Part shown: positions 24,606 to 32,614 of the stretch, in pieces
How the letters are laid out: each line of letters opens with the position of its first letter
How positions within the stretch are numbered: position 1 is the stretch's first letter
NCBI GenBank assembly: GCA_017463155.1
Contig: JAFTPT010000002.1
Coordinates: forward strand, 1-35,537
Reading direction: 5' to 3'
Source of the DNA: Blautia sp.
GTDB lineage: Bacteria > Bacillota > Clostridia > Lachnospirales > Lachnospiraceae
DNA: 35,537 nt
Made by a program: the position numbers and the translations under genes
The notes under the pieces: generated by a model
What the model was told of the DNA's origin: nothing
The model's database searches: none
The model's input: the letters and a program-made list of their open reading frames with translations, nothing else

Positions 24606-26705
24606 TTGAAAAAAAGAATATGGATGCTGGCGGCACTGCTTTCTCTCAGTCTGACTGCCTCGGGCCTGACGAGTGTTTGGGGCGAAATGCTGTCGGACGG
24701 GACTGCTGCGGATGCGGTATTTGAGGGAGAGGACCAGGAGGCAGGTTCCGACGATGATTCCGCACAGGACGACGGGGATGACGATGAGGATACCGGTGAT
24801 ACGGGCGAAGGCCTGTCTTCGGATACGGACACGTCGGGAGAACTGCATCCTGAAGACGAAGAGGATACGGATGACATCACCGCAGACGAGGGCGGAGATG
24901 AATCCGGCGAAGATGAAGATGATCCGTCTGCAGGGGACGGGGATGACGATCCGGAGGAGGGCGAGGATCCGTCTGAAACGGATGAAGATGAAGAGCTTTC
25001 CTCTGAACCCGCGGAGGATGAGCAGATCGAGATCACCGAGAGACAGCTCTCCATGCAGACCGATCTTGCGACAGGGGATGTGACGGCTGTGCTGATCCGC
25101 TGTTATGGAAAGAACAGCGAAGGTGAACGTACGCTCGTCAGAACCTATATCTGGGACGTTGAGGATCACAGCTTCTGGACGATCACACCGGCAGAGCAGG
25201 AACTGCTCCCCGTAGAGGCGGGACTTCAGCAGCTGTACGGAGAGATCCGGTGGAATCTGTACAAGGATGCCGACGGATATACGGTTCCGTATGGGGACGG
25301 CTATGTGATCTCGGACAGCGGGGACGGGCTTCGGTGGGAGTACTATTATACCGCTGCCGATACAGAGGAGGGCCTTCCGGCCGGCGAGCTGACCGGCTAC
25401 AGCCAGGATGCGCCCGCAGCATTCTATATCGGAACACAGGCACCGCTTACCGGGCATGAAGGTCTTCAGATCATAGGAGAGGATACCTTTTATCTGGAGG
25501 CGGACGGGACGGTCTTTACGGGCGGGACCAAAAAGATCGAGGATCACGTCTACACCTTCGACGCAAAGGGCGTCTGCACCGACGTGTACCAGACCGGCTG
25601 GGTCAAGGAGAGCGGCAGCTGGTATTATTACAAGGATGACGGAAGTAAGATCACGAGTACGGGATTTACGACTCTTGATGGTAAAATATATTATCTGAGC
25701 AAAGGCAAGCGGCTGAAGGGATGGATTACCCGCAGCAAAATGCTTTATTATCTGGAGCCTGCGACCGGCGTTCTTCTGACCGGAAAGCAGCAGATCGACG
25801 GAAAGCTGTATATCCTGGATGAAAAGGACGGCCATCTCCTCTATGGCTGGCAGCAGATCGGGAACGATATGCATTATGCCAACAAGAAGGACGGCCACCT
25901 CGTCAAAGGATGGCAGAAGATTTCCGGCAAAAAGTATTTCTTCAACTCCAAGGGCATCCGCCGTAAGGGCATGATGACAGAGGGGACAAAGGTATACTGC
26001 TTCAAAACGGACGGAACGCTCCGCAACGGCTGGTATACCTATAAGGAGCAGAAGTACTACTTTGACTCGTCGACCGGTGTGGCCTACCGGAACCGCTGGG
26101 CGACGATCAGCAAGGGTAAATACTATTTCAACAGTGACAGTGTCATGTGTACCGGGGTCATAGAGGTCAAGGGCAAGACCTATGTCCTGAATTCCGCGGG
26201 CAAACTGATCAAGAACCGAAAGGTCTACAAGGTCAAAAACAATTACTACAAGATCTCCAAAAACGGGGTGGCGACCCTGCTGAGCCAGGCCGAAGGACTT
26301 GCAAGGACACAGATGCAGAAGAGCGGCTGGAGTCTTAATTCCGCGTTCACTTATGCCTCGGGACTTTCCTGGCAGGAGACGCCCAACCTTATCCTTGGAG
26401 ATGAAAAGGAACAGGAAGCGTACGCGGTCTACGGATTCCTGAACGGGAAGGGCAACAGCGAGGTCATGGCTGCCGTCTTCTACCAGATGGCCAGGGCGCT
26501 CGGCTATGATGCCTATTATGTGAAGGGATATGTGCCGACGGCCGGCGGCTACAGCCAGCAGCAGGCCTGGGTCGAGATCGTAAAGAGCGGCAAGACCTAC
26601 GTGTGCGACCCGTATTTTACAAAGATGACCGGGAAGAGTGGTTACATGTTCGCCTACAAGAAAAAAGGAACATGGAGATATAAGGACTATGCCCGTGTGA
26701 GCTGA
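24606..26705 (+). CDS. Secreted wall-repeat protein with inactive transglutaminase-like domain (A1)
   Basis: A 699-aa exported protein. Layout: signal peptide (1 to about 26); very acidic Asp/Glu/Ser/Gly linker (about 39-140); a domain I do not recognise (about 141-285); glucan/choline-binding-type wall repeats (about 285-555, GW...YYF pattern); and a C-terminal domain (560-699) aligning with the transglutaminase-like domain of the protein at 27702. The alignment puts S618 and Q653 where the paralogue has catalytic Cys304 and His339; only the Asp (D668) is kept. Both lost residues are one base change from Cys and His codons. The domain is therefore predicted to be catalytically dead and may bind, scaffold or regulate. 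The start is TTG at 24606, nine bases after AGGAGG. It opens a four-gene surface locus. Confidence 0.87.
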   Translation: MKKRIWMLAALLSLSLTASGLTSVWGEMLSDGTAADAVFEGEDQEAGSDDDSAQDDGDDDEDTGDTGEGLSSDTDTSGELHPEDEEDTDDITADEGGDESGEDEDDPSAGDGDDDPEEGEDPSETDEDEELSSEPAEDEQIEITERQLSMQTDLATGDVTAVLIRCYGKNSEGERTLVRTYIWDVEDHSFWTITPAEQELLPVEAGLQQLYGEIRWNLYKDADGYTVPYGDGYVISDSGDGLRWEYYYTAADTEEGLPAGELTGYSQDAPAAFYIGTQAPLTGHEGLQIIGEDTFYLEADGTVFTGGTKKIEDHVYTFDAKGVCTDVYQTGWVKESGSWYYYKDDGSKITSTGFTTLDGKIYYLSKGKRLKGWITRSKMLYYLEPATGVLLTGKQQIDGKLYILDEKDGHLLYGWQQIGNDMHYANKKDGHLVKGWQKISGKKYFFNSKGIRRKGMMTEGTKVYCFKTDGTLRNGWYTYKEQKYYFDSSTGVAYRNRWATISKGKYYFNSDSVMCTGVIEVKGKTYVLNSAGKLIKNRKVYKVKNNYYKISKNGVATLLSQAEGLARTQMQKSGWSLNSAFTYASGLSWQETPNLILGDEKEQEAYAVYGFLNGKGNSEVMAAVFYQMARALGYDAYYVKGYVPTAGGYSQQQAWVEIVKSGKTYVCDPYFTKMTGKSGYMFAYKKKGTWRYKDYARVS

Positions 26706-26743
26706 TACCGGCAGGGGCTCGTCTGCAGAAGAGAGGAATGGAT

Positions 26744-27688
26744 ATGAGCAAGAAAAAATGTACGTTGTTGATCGCCGCAATGGCGTTTTCCGTGACGATG
26801 CTGGCAGCCTGCCAGGGGGGCAATGAGACCCGGCAGAAGGCTTCCGAGGTAGCTGCGCCGGAAACACCCACACCGGAACCGACCAGTACGCCGATTCCGA
26901 CGCCGGAACCGACCAGTACGCCCACGCCAGTACCGCTGAAGACCATCGGCGTCAAGGCGGAGGGGACCTATGAGATCCGGCTCAAAAACACAACGGGCAA
27001 GGTGATCAAAGGCTTTGCGATCAAGGAAAGAGACGCGGAGGCTTTCAGCAGCAATCTGCTGGAGAACGGGGATAAGATCGAAAACAACGAACAGAGGCTG
27101 TTCTATTACAAGCCCGAGAACGGAAAGATCTATGATATCCAGATCACCTTCGAGGATGATAAGCTCCATGTGCTTCATGATTTCCCGTTCGCGGACATGA
27201 AGGCCGGCGACATCTGCCTGGAGGGAGAGGTCGTTTATCTCTCCTACACGAATCCGGCCAATGCCCCGGTGAGCACCAAGGCGGCCGAGATGATGGCGCA
27301 GAATGTGGCGACGCCGACTCCCGCTCCGGAGGTGACCGTGACACCGGTCCCGGAGGTACAGCAGCAGGAGAACACGCCCCAGTACAACCAGGACGAGAAC
27401 TACAACTATAACAACAATACCAACAATAATACCAACAACAATACGAATAATAATACAAATAATAACACAAACAATAACACAAACAATAATACAAACACCA
27501 ACACAGACACTGATACCAACACGGATACGGATACCGGTACAGACACCAATACGGATACCGATACAGAGCAGCCGATCATCAACGATACGGACACAGACAC
27601 CGGTGATCCCGTGATCGAGGAGGGAAGCTACGACGACGGAAGCGGCGTCGAAGAGGGCTCCAGTGATGACGAACTGTTGACCTATTAA
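26744..27688 (+). CDS. Lipoprotein with Asn/Thr-Asp/Thr repeat tail (B1)
   Basis: A 314-aa lipoprotein. The lipobox is L20-A21-A22-C23 after a basic-hydrophobic signal. A Pro/Thr/Glu-rich spacer (about 40-64) leads to a compact domain of about 110 residues (KTIGVKAEGTYEIRLKN ... FPFADM ... YLSYTN). The same domain occurs in the protein at 28886. The C-terminal third is low complexity: a QQQENTPQYNQDEN segment, seven NNNT units, then NT/DT alternation and an acidic end. I chose the ATG at 26744, seven bases after GAGAGG; one at 26738 is too close. It lies directly behind A1. Function unknown; the spacer and tail suggest a membrane-anchored protein spanning the wall. Confidence 0.86.
   Translation: MSKKKCTLLIAAMAFSVTMLAACQGGNETRQKASEVAAPETPTPEPTSTPIPTPEPTSTPTPVPLKTIGVKAEGTYEIRLKNTTGKVIKGFAIKERDAEAFSSNLLENGDKIENNEQRLFYYKPENGKIYDIQITFEDDKLHVLHDFPFADMKAGDICLEGEVVYLSYTNPANAPVSTKAAEMMAQNVATPTPAPEVTVTPVPEVQQQENTPQYNQDENYNYNNNTNNNTNNNTNNNTNNNTNNNTNNNTNTNTDTDTNTDTDTGTDTNTDTDTEQPIINDTDTDTGDPVIEEGSYDDGSGVEEGSSDDELLTY
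27409..27600 (+). repeat. Low-complexity repeat coding for NNNT and NT/DT units
   Basis: Seven consecutive NNNT units are followed by alternating NT and DT. Codons vary between copies (AAC/AAT, ACC/ACG/ACA), so the repeat is kept at protein level and is not a pure DNA microsatellite. Confidence 0.85.
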
Positions 27689-27701
27689 GAGAGGCGGCCA
27701 C

Positions 27702-28856
27702 ATGAGAAAGAACAAAACAGTATTTTTACTGCTTGCTTTGTTTGTCCTGCTTGCCGGAGCTTTCTGCGTGACCGCGCATGCGGCCGATACGCCCGGTACC
27801 TGGAAGACCATCAAAGGAAAAAGGTACTTTGTTGATGAGAAGGGAAACAAGGTCAAGGGATGGATCACCTGGAAGAACGGCCGGTATTATACTAGCAAGA
27901 GCACAGGTGTGATGCTCACGGGCAAGCAGACCATCAGCAAGAAGCTGTACTACTTTAATCCGAAGGGCAGCTATATCGGAAAAGCCTACACAGGATGGAG
28001 AAATATCAAGAGCAAACGCTATTACTTCAGCCCGGAGGACCTGGCGGCGGCCAGGGGCTGGGAGACGATCGGGAATAAGAAATACTATTTTGATGCGGAC
28101 TTCAGCATGCATAAGGGCTGGCGTTCCTACCAGAAAAAATGGTATTACTTTGACAAGACCACAGGAGAGAACCTGACCGGCTGGATCAAGGTCGGCGGCA
28201 AGACCTGGTACTGTGATCCTGCGAATGGATACCGCCTGACCGGCTGGCAGACGATCGGTGGAAAGAAGTATTACTTCAATTCCTCCGGCGTTATGCAAAA
28301 AGGGATTGTCAAAATATCCGGAAAGCGCTATTATTTTGAAAGTGACGGCTCTCTCGTCATAAACAAGAGCTCCTATTCGATCAACGGGATCGCGTACAAG
28401 GTCGGTACGGACGGCGTCCTTTCCTATTCGAGCGATGCCTATGCGCTGGCAGCGGCCCGTCTGGACAAGGTCGGCTGGAACCTGAAGAAAGCCTTTAAAT
28501 GGTCGGCGCATCATATCCGCTACCGGTTTGTCGGTTCGTCCGGAGCACCCTCCGGGGCAAAGATGGCCGAGTATTATGCGAAGATCGGCTTCAGCAGATT
28601 GTCGGGGGACTGCAACGTCATGGCGGCAACATTCTACTATATGGCCAAGCTGCTGGGCTACAAGGCGTATTTTATGCGGGGAAGTGTCCCGCTGGCCAGA
28701 GGAGGCTGGGGTCCCCACGCCTGGGTCGAGGTCGTGAAGAACGGCCGGACCTATCTCTGCGACCCGGATTACGAATATGACGATGGCAGAAACGGCTACA
28801 TGATCACTTACAGTTCCGGAGGCTGGAGCTATGCCAACAGGAGACGGATCTGTTAG
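27702..28856 (+). CDS. Secreted wall-repeat transglutaminase-like protein, intact triad (A2)
   Basis: A 384-aa exported protein. The signal peptide ends at AHA (residue 27). Residues about 33-245 hold roughly nine wall-binding repeats of the GW...KYYF type. The C-terminal domain (about 246-384) is a transglutaminase-core fold with the full triad: C304 in SGDCNVMAATFYYMA, H339 in GPHAWVEV and D354 in YLCDPD. In bacteria this fold includes protein cross-linkers, peptidases and peptidoglycan-acting enzymes. GAGAGGCGG precedes the ATG, 13 bp after B1. It is a shorter paralogue of A1 without the acidic linker. The wall repeats place the enzyme on the cell surface; its substrate is unknown. Confidence 0.88.
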   Translation: MRKNKTVFLLLALFVLLAGAFCVTAHAADTPGTWKTIKGKRYFVDEKGNKVKGWITWKNGRYYTSKSTGVMLTGKQTISKKLYYFNPKGSYIGKAYTGWRNIKSKRYYFSPEDLAAARGWETIGNKKYYFDADFSMHKGWRSYQKKWYYFDKTTGENLTGWIKVGGKTWYCDPANGYRLTGWQTIGGKKYYFNSSGVMQKGIVKISGKRYYFESDGSLVINKSSYSINGIAYKVGTDGVLSYSSDAYALAAARLDKVGWNLKKAFKWSAHHIRYRFVGSSGAPSGAKMAEYYAKIGFSRLSGDCNVMAATFYYMAKLLGYKAYFMRGSVPLARGGWGPHAWVEVVKNGRTYLCDPDYEYDDGRNGYMITYSSGGWSYANRRRIC

Positions 28857-28885
28857 AGATATACATACAAGAGGAGGAACACAAG

Positions 28886-29668
28886 ATGAAAAAAACATGG
28901 ATCGCAGCCCTGATCCTCGGCGCAGCCCTGGCGATGGGAACAACGGCTTTTGCCGAAGAGGCAGCGCTGAAGACGATCGGTACAGAAGCCGAAGGTGCTT
29001 ATAAGGTACAGATCAAGAACGGCACCGGACGTGAGCTCAGTGGTTTTGAACTGCGTAAGATCGGCACACAGGAATTTGACAAAAAGCTCATGGCCGACGG
29101 CGATGTGATCGCACCGGATGAGGAGGTCATCCTCTACTTTACACCGGATGCGGATGCCGCTGCGGCAGCGCAGACGGAAGAGACGGCTGAAGCGGAAGGC
29201 CCCAAGGCTCCGACACCTCTCTACGACGCCCGCGTGACCTTCAAGGATGACAACAGCACGGCCGAGATCCCGAACTTCCCGTTCGAGGATATGGAAGGCT
29301 GTGAGATCAAGTATGAAGACGGTCTTGTGTTCATTGCATACAAGAGTCTGACCACAGGCGAGGAGCTTGACACCAAGGAAGAGGCCAGAGCCCTGATCGA
29401 GGCTGTCCTTGCCGCTATGAAGGCGGCCGAGGAGGCAGCAGCGGCACCGGCACAGTCCGGCGGATCTTCTTCCGGCGGCGGAGACTATTCCTACAGTGAG
29501 GATTATTCCTACAGTGACAGCGGAAGCAGCAGCGGTGGCGGCGGAAGCTCCTATTCCGAACCGGCCTACGAGGAGCCGGCTTATGAGGAACCGGCTTACG
29601 AAGAACCCAGCGGCGGCGGTGACTCCGGCGGAGATCCCGGATGCCTGGACGAAGGTCTGGTTTTCTAA
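28886..29668 (+). CDS. Secreted protein with B-domain and Tyr/Glu/Pro-Ser/Gly tail (B2)
   Basis: A 260-aa exported protein. The signal peptide ends in AFA before EE (residue 23), and there is no lipobox. The first part matches the B1 domain: LKTIGTEAEGAYKVQIKNGT, then FPFEDMEGCEIKYEDGLVFIAY, with an Ala/Glu-rich insertion between them. The tail is Ser/Gly/Tyr-rich and has tandem EPAYE/EPAYEEP units and a late Cys (GCLDEGLVF). Synonymous codons differ between tail units. AGAGGAGG precedes the ATG. It follows A2 as B1 follows A1, giving an A-B-A-B layout. Function unknown; soluble export, in contrast to lipid-anchored B1, suggests the pair divides membrane and wall locations. Confidence 0.85.
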   Translation: MKKTWIAALILGAALAMGTTAFAEEAALKTIGTEAEGAYKVQIKNGTGRELSGFELRKIGTQEFDKKLMADGDVIAPDEEVILYFTPDADAAAAAQTEETAEAEGPKAPTPLYDARVTFKDDNSTAEIPNFPFEDMEGCEIKYEDGLVFIAYKSLTTGEELDTKEEARALIEAVLAAMKAAEEAAAAPAQSGGSSSGGGDYSYSEDYSYSDSGSSSGGGGSSYSEPAYEEPAYEEPAYEEPSGGGDSGGDPGCLDEGLVF

Positions 29669-29686
29669 TCTCAGCAAAAATGAAAG

Positions 29687-29726
29687 GGCCAGGACATCTG
29701 CCCGCGCAGATGTCCTGACCTTGTTT
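29687..29726 (+). terminator. Terminator-like hairpin before the MBOAT gene
   Basis: AGGACATCTGC (29691-29701) and GCAGATGTCCT (29706-29716) form a perfect stem, extended outward by C-G, a mismatch and two G-C pairs, with loop CCGC. CCTTGTTT follows. It may partly terminate transcription between the surface module and the acylation genes. Confidence 0.65.
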
Positions 29727-29748
29727 ATGCGACAACAGGAGTTCACAC

Positions 29749-31260
29749 ATGTCACTGGTTTCCAATACATTTATTCTGTTCGTGGCAGCCACGATCCTGG
29801 TCTATTACCTGGTTCCGGGTAAACTGCAGTGGATCGTACTGCTGGTTTTTTCATATCTGTACTATATAGCAGGGGGCGTTCAGTACCTGCTTTTCCTTTT
29901 GTTTTCCACAGCCGTTACCTATGGCGGAGCGCTTCTGATCAGCCGGCTGCGGGCGGACGGAAAGGAAAAGACCGCCAAAAGGATCCTGCTGCTGGCACTT
30001 CTTCTGAATCTGGGAATGCTTGGCGTTCTCAAGTATTCGGATTTCGTGATCGAAAATATCAATGCGGTGCTTCACCTGGGATGGAAGGAATTTCGTTTTC
30101 TCCTTCCGCTGGGGATCTCGTTCTACACCTTCCAGTCGACAGGCTATCTGCTCGACGTATGGTGGAAGAGGACGGAGCCGGAACGGAATCCCGGCAAGTA
30201 TGCGCTGTTTGTTTCGTTTTTCCCGCAGCTGCTGCAGGGCCCGATCGGCAAATTCAGCCGCCTGGAACCACAGCTCTGTACGCCGCATAAGCCCACAGGC
30301 CGGAACCTGTGCAGAGGCTTCGAGCGGATCCTGTGGGGCTATTTCAAAAAGATGATCATCGCCGACTGGGCGGTGGTCTTTGTGGACGCGGTCTTCGACG
30401 ATCCCGGCAAGCTCAGCGGGATCTCGATCTTTGCCGTGATCATGTACTCTATCCAGCTGTACGCGGATTTCTCCGGCGGCATCGACGTCGTCATCGGGAT
30501 CGCCGAGATGATGGGCATCACGCTGGATGAGAACTTCACCCAGCCGTATCTGGCCACATCTCTGGCGGATTTCTGGCACAGATGGCATATCTCCCTTGGA
30601 AACTGGATGAAGGATTATGTTTTTTATCCGCTTTCCCTCTCCAGGTGGATGGGAAAATTCGGTAAATGGGCCAAGCAGACCTTCGGCAAGAAGACCGGCC
30701 GGGGCCTTCCGATCTGCATTTCCAATATCCTGGTTTTCCTGGTGGTCGGCATCTGGCACGGCGCGGCCTGGAAATATGTGGTTTACGGCCTGTACAACGG
30801 TATCATCATCGGTGTCAGCGGCATGCTGGCCGGCGCGTACCGGAGCTGGAAAAAAGCGCTTCACATCAACAGCAAGGCGGCCTGGTATCATGTGTTCATG
30901 GTGCTGCGCACCCTGGTGATCGTCAATATCTACCGGTTCTTTGACCGGGCAGACACGGTGCGGGGAGCCTGGACGCTCCTTGTGGACAGCTTTACCCACT
31001 GGAACCCGTCGCTGATCATGACGATCCCGGCGGGAAGGGGCGGTACGGCGTTCACGCCCTACGCACTTCTGATCATTGCCTGCGGATGCATCGTTTTGTT
31101 CATCGTCAGCATCCTCAAGGAAAAAGGCTGGGATATCCGCGAGCGGATCGCGGCACTGCCGCTGCCGGTGAGCGCGGCCATCTATTTCTGCCTGTTACTG
31201 TCAATCGGTTTATTTGGCTCCACGGCCGCAGCAAGAGGGTTTATCTATGCACAATTTTAA
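29749..31260 (+). CDS. MBOAT-family membrane O-acyltransferase (DltB/AlgI-like)
   Basis: A 503-aa polytopic membrane protein. MBOAT landmarks are LPLGISFYTFQSTGYLLDVWW (119-139, seen as adjoining motifs), LLQGPIGKFSR (161-171), DFWHRWHISLGNWMKDY (274-290) and GIWHGAAWKY (334-343), where H337 is the likely catalytic His. It would transfer an acyl group across the membrane to a wall polymer. ACAGGAG precedes the ATG. The next genes encode an SGNH-like protein and an acyl carrier protein, the same trio as DltB, DltD and DltC, so D-alanine or another acyl group is the probable cargo. AlgI-type polysaccharide acetylation is the main alternative. Confidence 0.9.
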   Translation: MSLVSNTFILFVAATILVYYLVPGKLQWIVLLVFSYLYYIAGGVQYLLFLLFSTAVTYGGALLISRLRADGKEKTAKRILLLALLLNLGMLGVLKYSDFVIENINAVLHLGWKEFRFLLPLGISFYTFQSTGYLLDVWWKRTEPERNPGKYALFVSFFPQLLQGPIGKFSRLEPQLCTPHKPTGRNLCRGFERILWGYFKKMIIADWAVVFVDAVFDDPGKLSGISIFAVIMYSIQLYADFSGGIDVVIGIAEMMGITLDENFTQPYLATSLADFWHRWHISLGNWMKDYVFYPLSLSRWMGKFGKWAKQTFGKKTGRGLPICISNILVFLVVGIWHGAAWKYVVYGLYNGIIIGVSGMLAGAYRSWKKALHINSKAAWYHVFMVLRTLVIVNIYRFFDRADTVRGAWTLLVDSFTHWNPSLIMTIPAGRGGTAFTPYALLIIACGCIVLFIVSILKEKGWDIRERIAALPLPVSAAIYFCLLLSIGLFGSTAAARGFIYAQF

Positions 31261-32245
31261 ACGGTTCGCAAAGATCGTCCTGGTGCTGCTGGTGTGCGTT
31301 CTGCTCCTTCGCGGGCTCGATCTGGCACTTTATCCCTGCACATTCATGCGGAATGACGTGCACGCGATCACGACAGAGCACTTTGACGAGCTGATCGTGG
31401 GGACCTCCCACGGAAAAATGAATATCGTTCCCGACGTTCTGGAACAGACCACCGGCCTGAAAGGCCATAATGTCTGTGTCGGAAGCGAATATCCGGTCGA
31501 CGTCTATCACCTGCTCATGCTGGCCTGTGAAAAGCAGCAGGCACCGAAGCGGGTGATCTACGAGATTTCCCCGGGTTATTTTGTCCAGGAAAAAGAAGAG
31601 GGAAACAACTACCTTCTTTTCTACCATGAGTTTCCGCTGTCAAAGGCGAAGCTCTCGTATTTTAAGACTTCCATCGCGAAATGCAACTTCCGGACGGTCC
31701 TGTTTCCCTGGTACGAGTATTCGCTCAGCTATGAACTCGGGCGGGCAGGGAAGACCCTGTCACAGAAGCTGGGCGGCGACTATGACGTCGCCAGCCTGAA
31801 GAGCGAGACCCAGGAATACCATGAGGACGGCTGGATCCAGCGTAACGCGGTCCACACCGAGAATCTCGATCCGGAAAAAGGGTTTGCGGAGGTGCGGGAG
31901 TTTGCCACGGAGAATGTGATCGCATCCAACATGGAGTATCTGCAAAAGACGATCCGTTTCTGCAAGGACAACGGCATCGAGTTTGTGGCGGTGACGACAC
32001 CCGTCCCGCAGCCCACGCTTCTCAACTTTGAGAGCAGCTATCGGGAGGCCTGGGGTTACTTTGATGAATTCTTTGCGGAGGAGGGCGTACCCTACGTGAA
32101 TTTCAATGCACAGTACTACAACGCCTTCCCTCACAAGATTCAATATTTTACAGACTACGACGGCCATATGAATGGCAAAGCAGCACAGGATTTTTCGGCC
32201 GTACTGGCGGACATCCTGACAAACTATCTGAACAAAGGAGAATGA
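31247..32245 (+). CDS. Membrane-anchored SGNH-like protein (DltD-like)
   Basis: A 332-aa protein with one N-terminal membrane anchor (about 8-29) and an extracytoplasmic domain. The nucleophile block is ELIVGTSHGKMN, with S54; near the C-terminus DYDGHMNGKAA has the Asp/His expected of the SGNH triad. The middle segments (VIYEISPGYF, PVPQPTLLNF) fit DltD/DUF1574-type proteins. The ATG at 31247 lies inside the end of the MBOAT gene (14-nt overlap), after AGAGGG, which indicates translational coupling. DltD acts with DltB in the last steps of teichoic-acid D-alanylation. A similar role on a wall or lipid-linked polymer is inferred. Confidence 0.82.
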   Translation: MHNFKRFAKIVLVLLVCVLLLRGLDLALYPCTFMRNDVHAITTEHFDELIVGTSHGKMNIVPDVLEQTTGLKGHNVCVGSEYPVDVYHLLMLACEKQQAPKRVIYEISPGYFVQEKEEGNNYLLFYHEFPLSKAKLSYFKTSIAKCNFRTVLFPWYEYSLSYELGRAGKTLSQKLGGDYDVASLKSETQEYHEDGWIQRNAVHTENLDPEKGFAEVREFATENVIASNMEYLQKTIRFCKDNGIEFVAVTTPVPQPTLLNFESSYREAWGYFDEFFAEEGVPYVNFNAQYYNAFPHKIQYFTDYDGHMNGKAAQDFSAVLADILTNYLNKGE

Positions 32246-32247
32246 AC

Positions 32248-32472
32248 ATGGAAGAATTACTTGAGATCCTCGAAGAGATCCAGCCGGACGCGGATTACGA
32301 GACATGCACGACCCTGATCGATGACAACATTCTGGATTCCTTTGCGATCCTGTCCATCATCAGCGAACTGCAGGAGACCTTTGATATCAGCATCACGCCC
32401 GCCGATATCATTCCGGAGAATTTCAACTCCGCACAGGCACTGTGGGATATGGTGCAGAGGCTGAAGAACTGA
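32248..32472 (+). CDS. Acyl carrier protein (DltC-like)
   Basis: A 74-aa acidic carrier protein. The phosphopantetheine site is the serine S31 in DDNILDSFAILSIISEL, with DSF replacing the DSL of fatty-acid ACP. This resembles DltC-type and polyketide-type carriers. I chose the ATG at 32248, seven bases after AAAGGAG; an ATG at 32242 overlaps the ribosome site. It overlaps the end region of the SGNH gene and ends in a strong terminator. It probably carries the acyl group for the MBOAT protein; no AMP-forming ligase that would charge it is in this window. Confidence 0.88.
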   Translation: MEELLEILEEIQPDADYETCTTLIDDNILDSFAILSIISELQETFDISITPADIIPENFNSAQALWDMVQRLKN

Positions 32473-32516
32473 GAATAAGCGTGCTCTGTATGTCCGGGAG
32501 AACGGAGCGTTGCGGT

Positions 32517-32546
32517 GCGGCTGCTGATTGCAGCCGCGTTTTTTTT
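32517..32546 (+). terminator. Rho-independent terminator after the acyl carrier protein gene
   Basis: GCGGCTGC (32517-32524) and GCAGCCGC (32530-32537) form a perfect 8-bp stem with loop TGATT, followed by G and eight T. It closes the acylation operon. Confidence 0.93.
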
Positions 32547-32614
32547 ATGTTACTATAATAAAAGAAACGATATCCAGGACAACGCATTGCACCGGCAGGA
32601 GAAAGAACGTTCTG

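Noticed and set aside
24534-26873. Very long minus-strand open frame opposite A1
   Set aside because: It is antisense to a well-supported secreted protein with signal peptide, repeats and a paralogue. The open frame follows from codon bias and the acidic repeats; its translation resembles no family and has no ribosome site.
27409-27600. Possible CRISPR-like or microsatellite array
   Set aside because: The repeat is in frame within a lipoprotein gene, has no spacers and has mixed synonymous codons, so it is a protein repeat.
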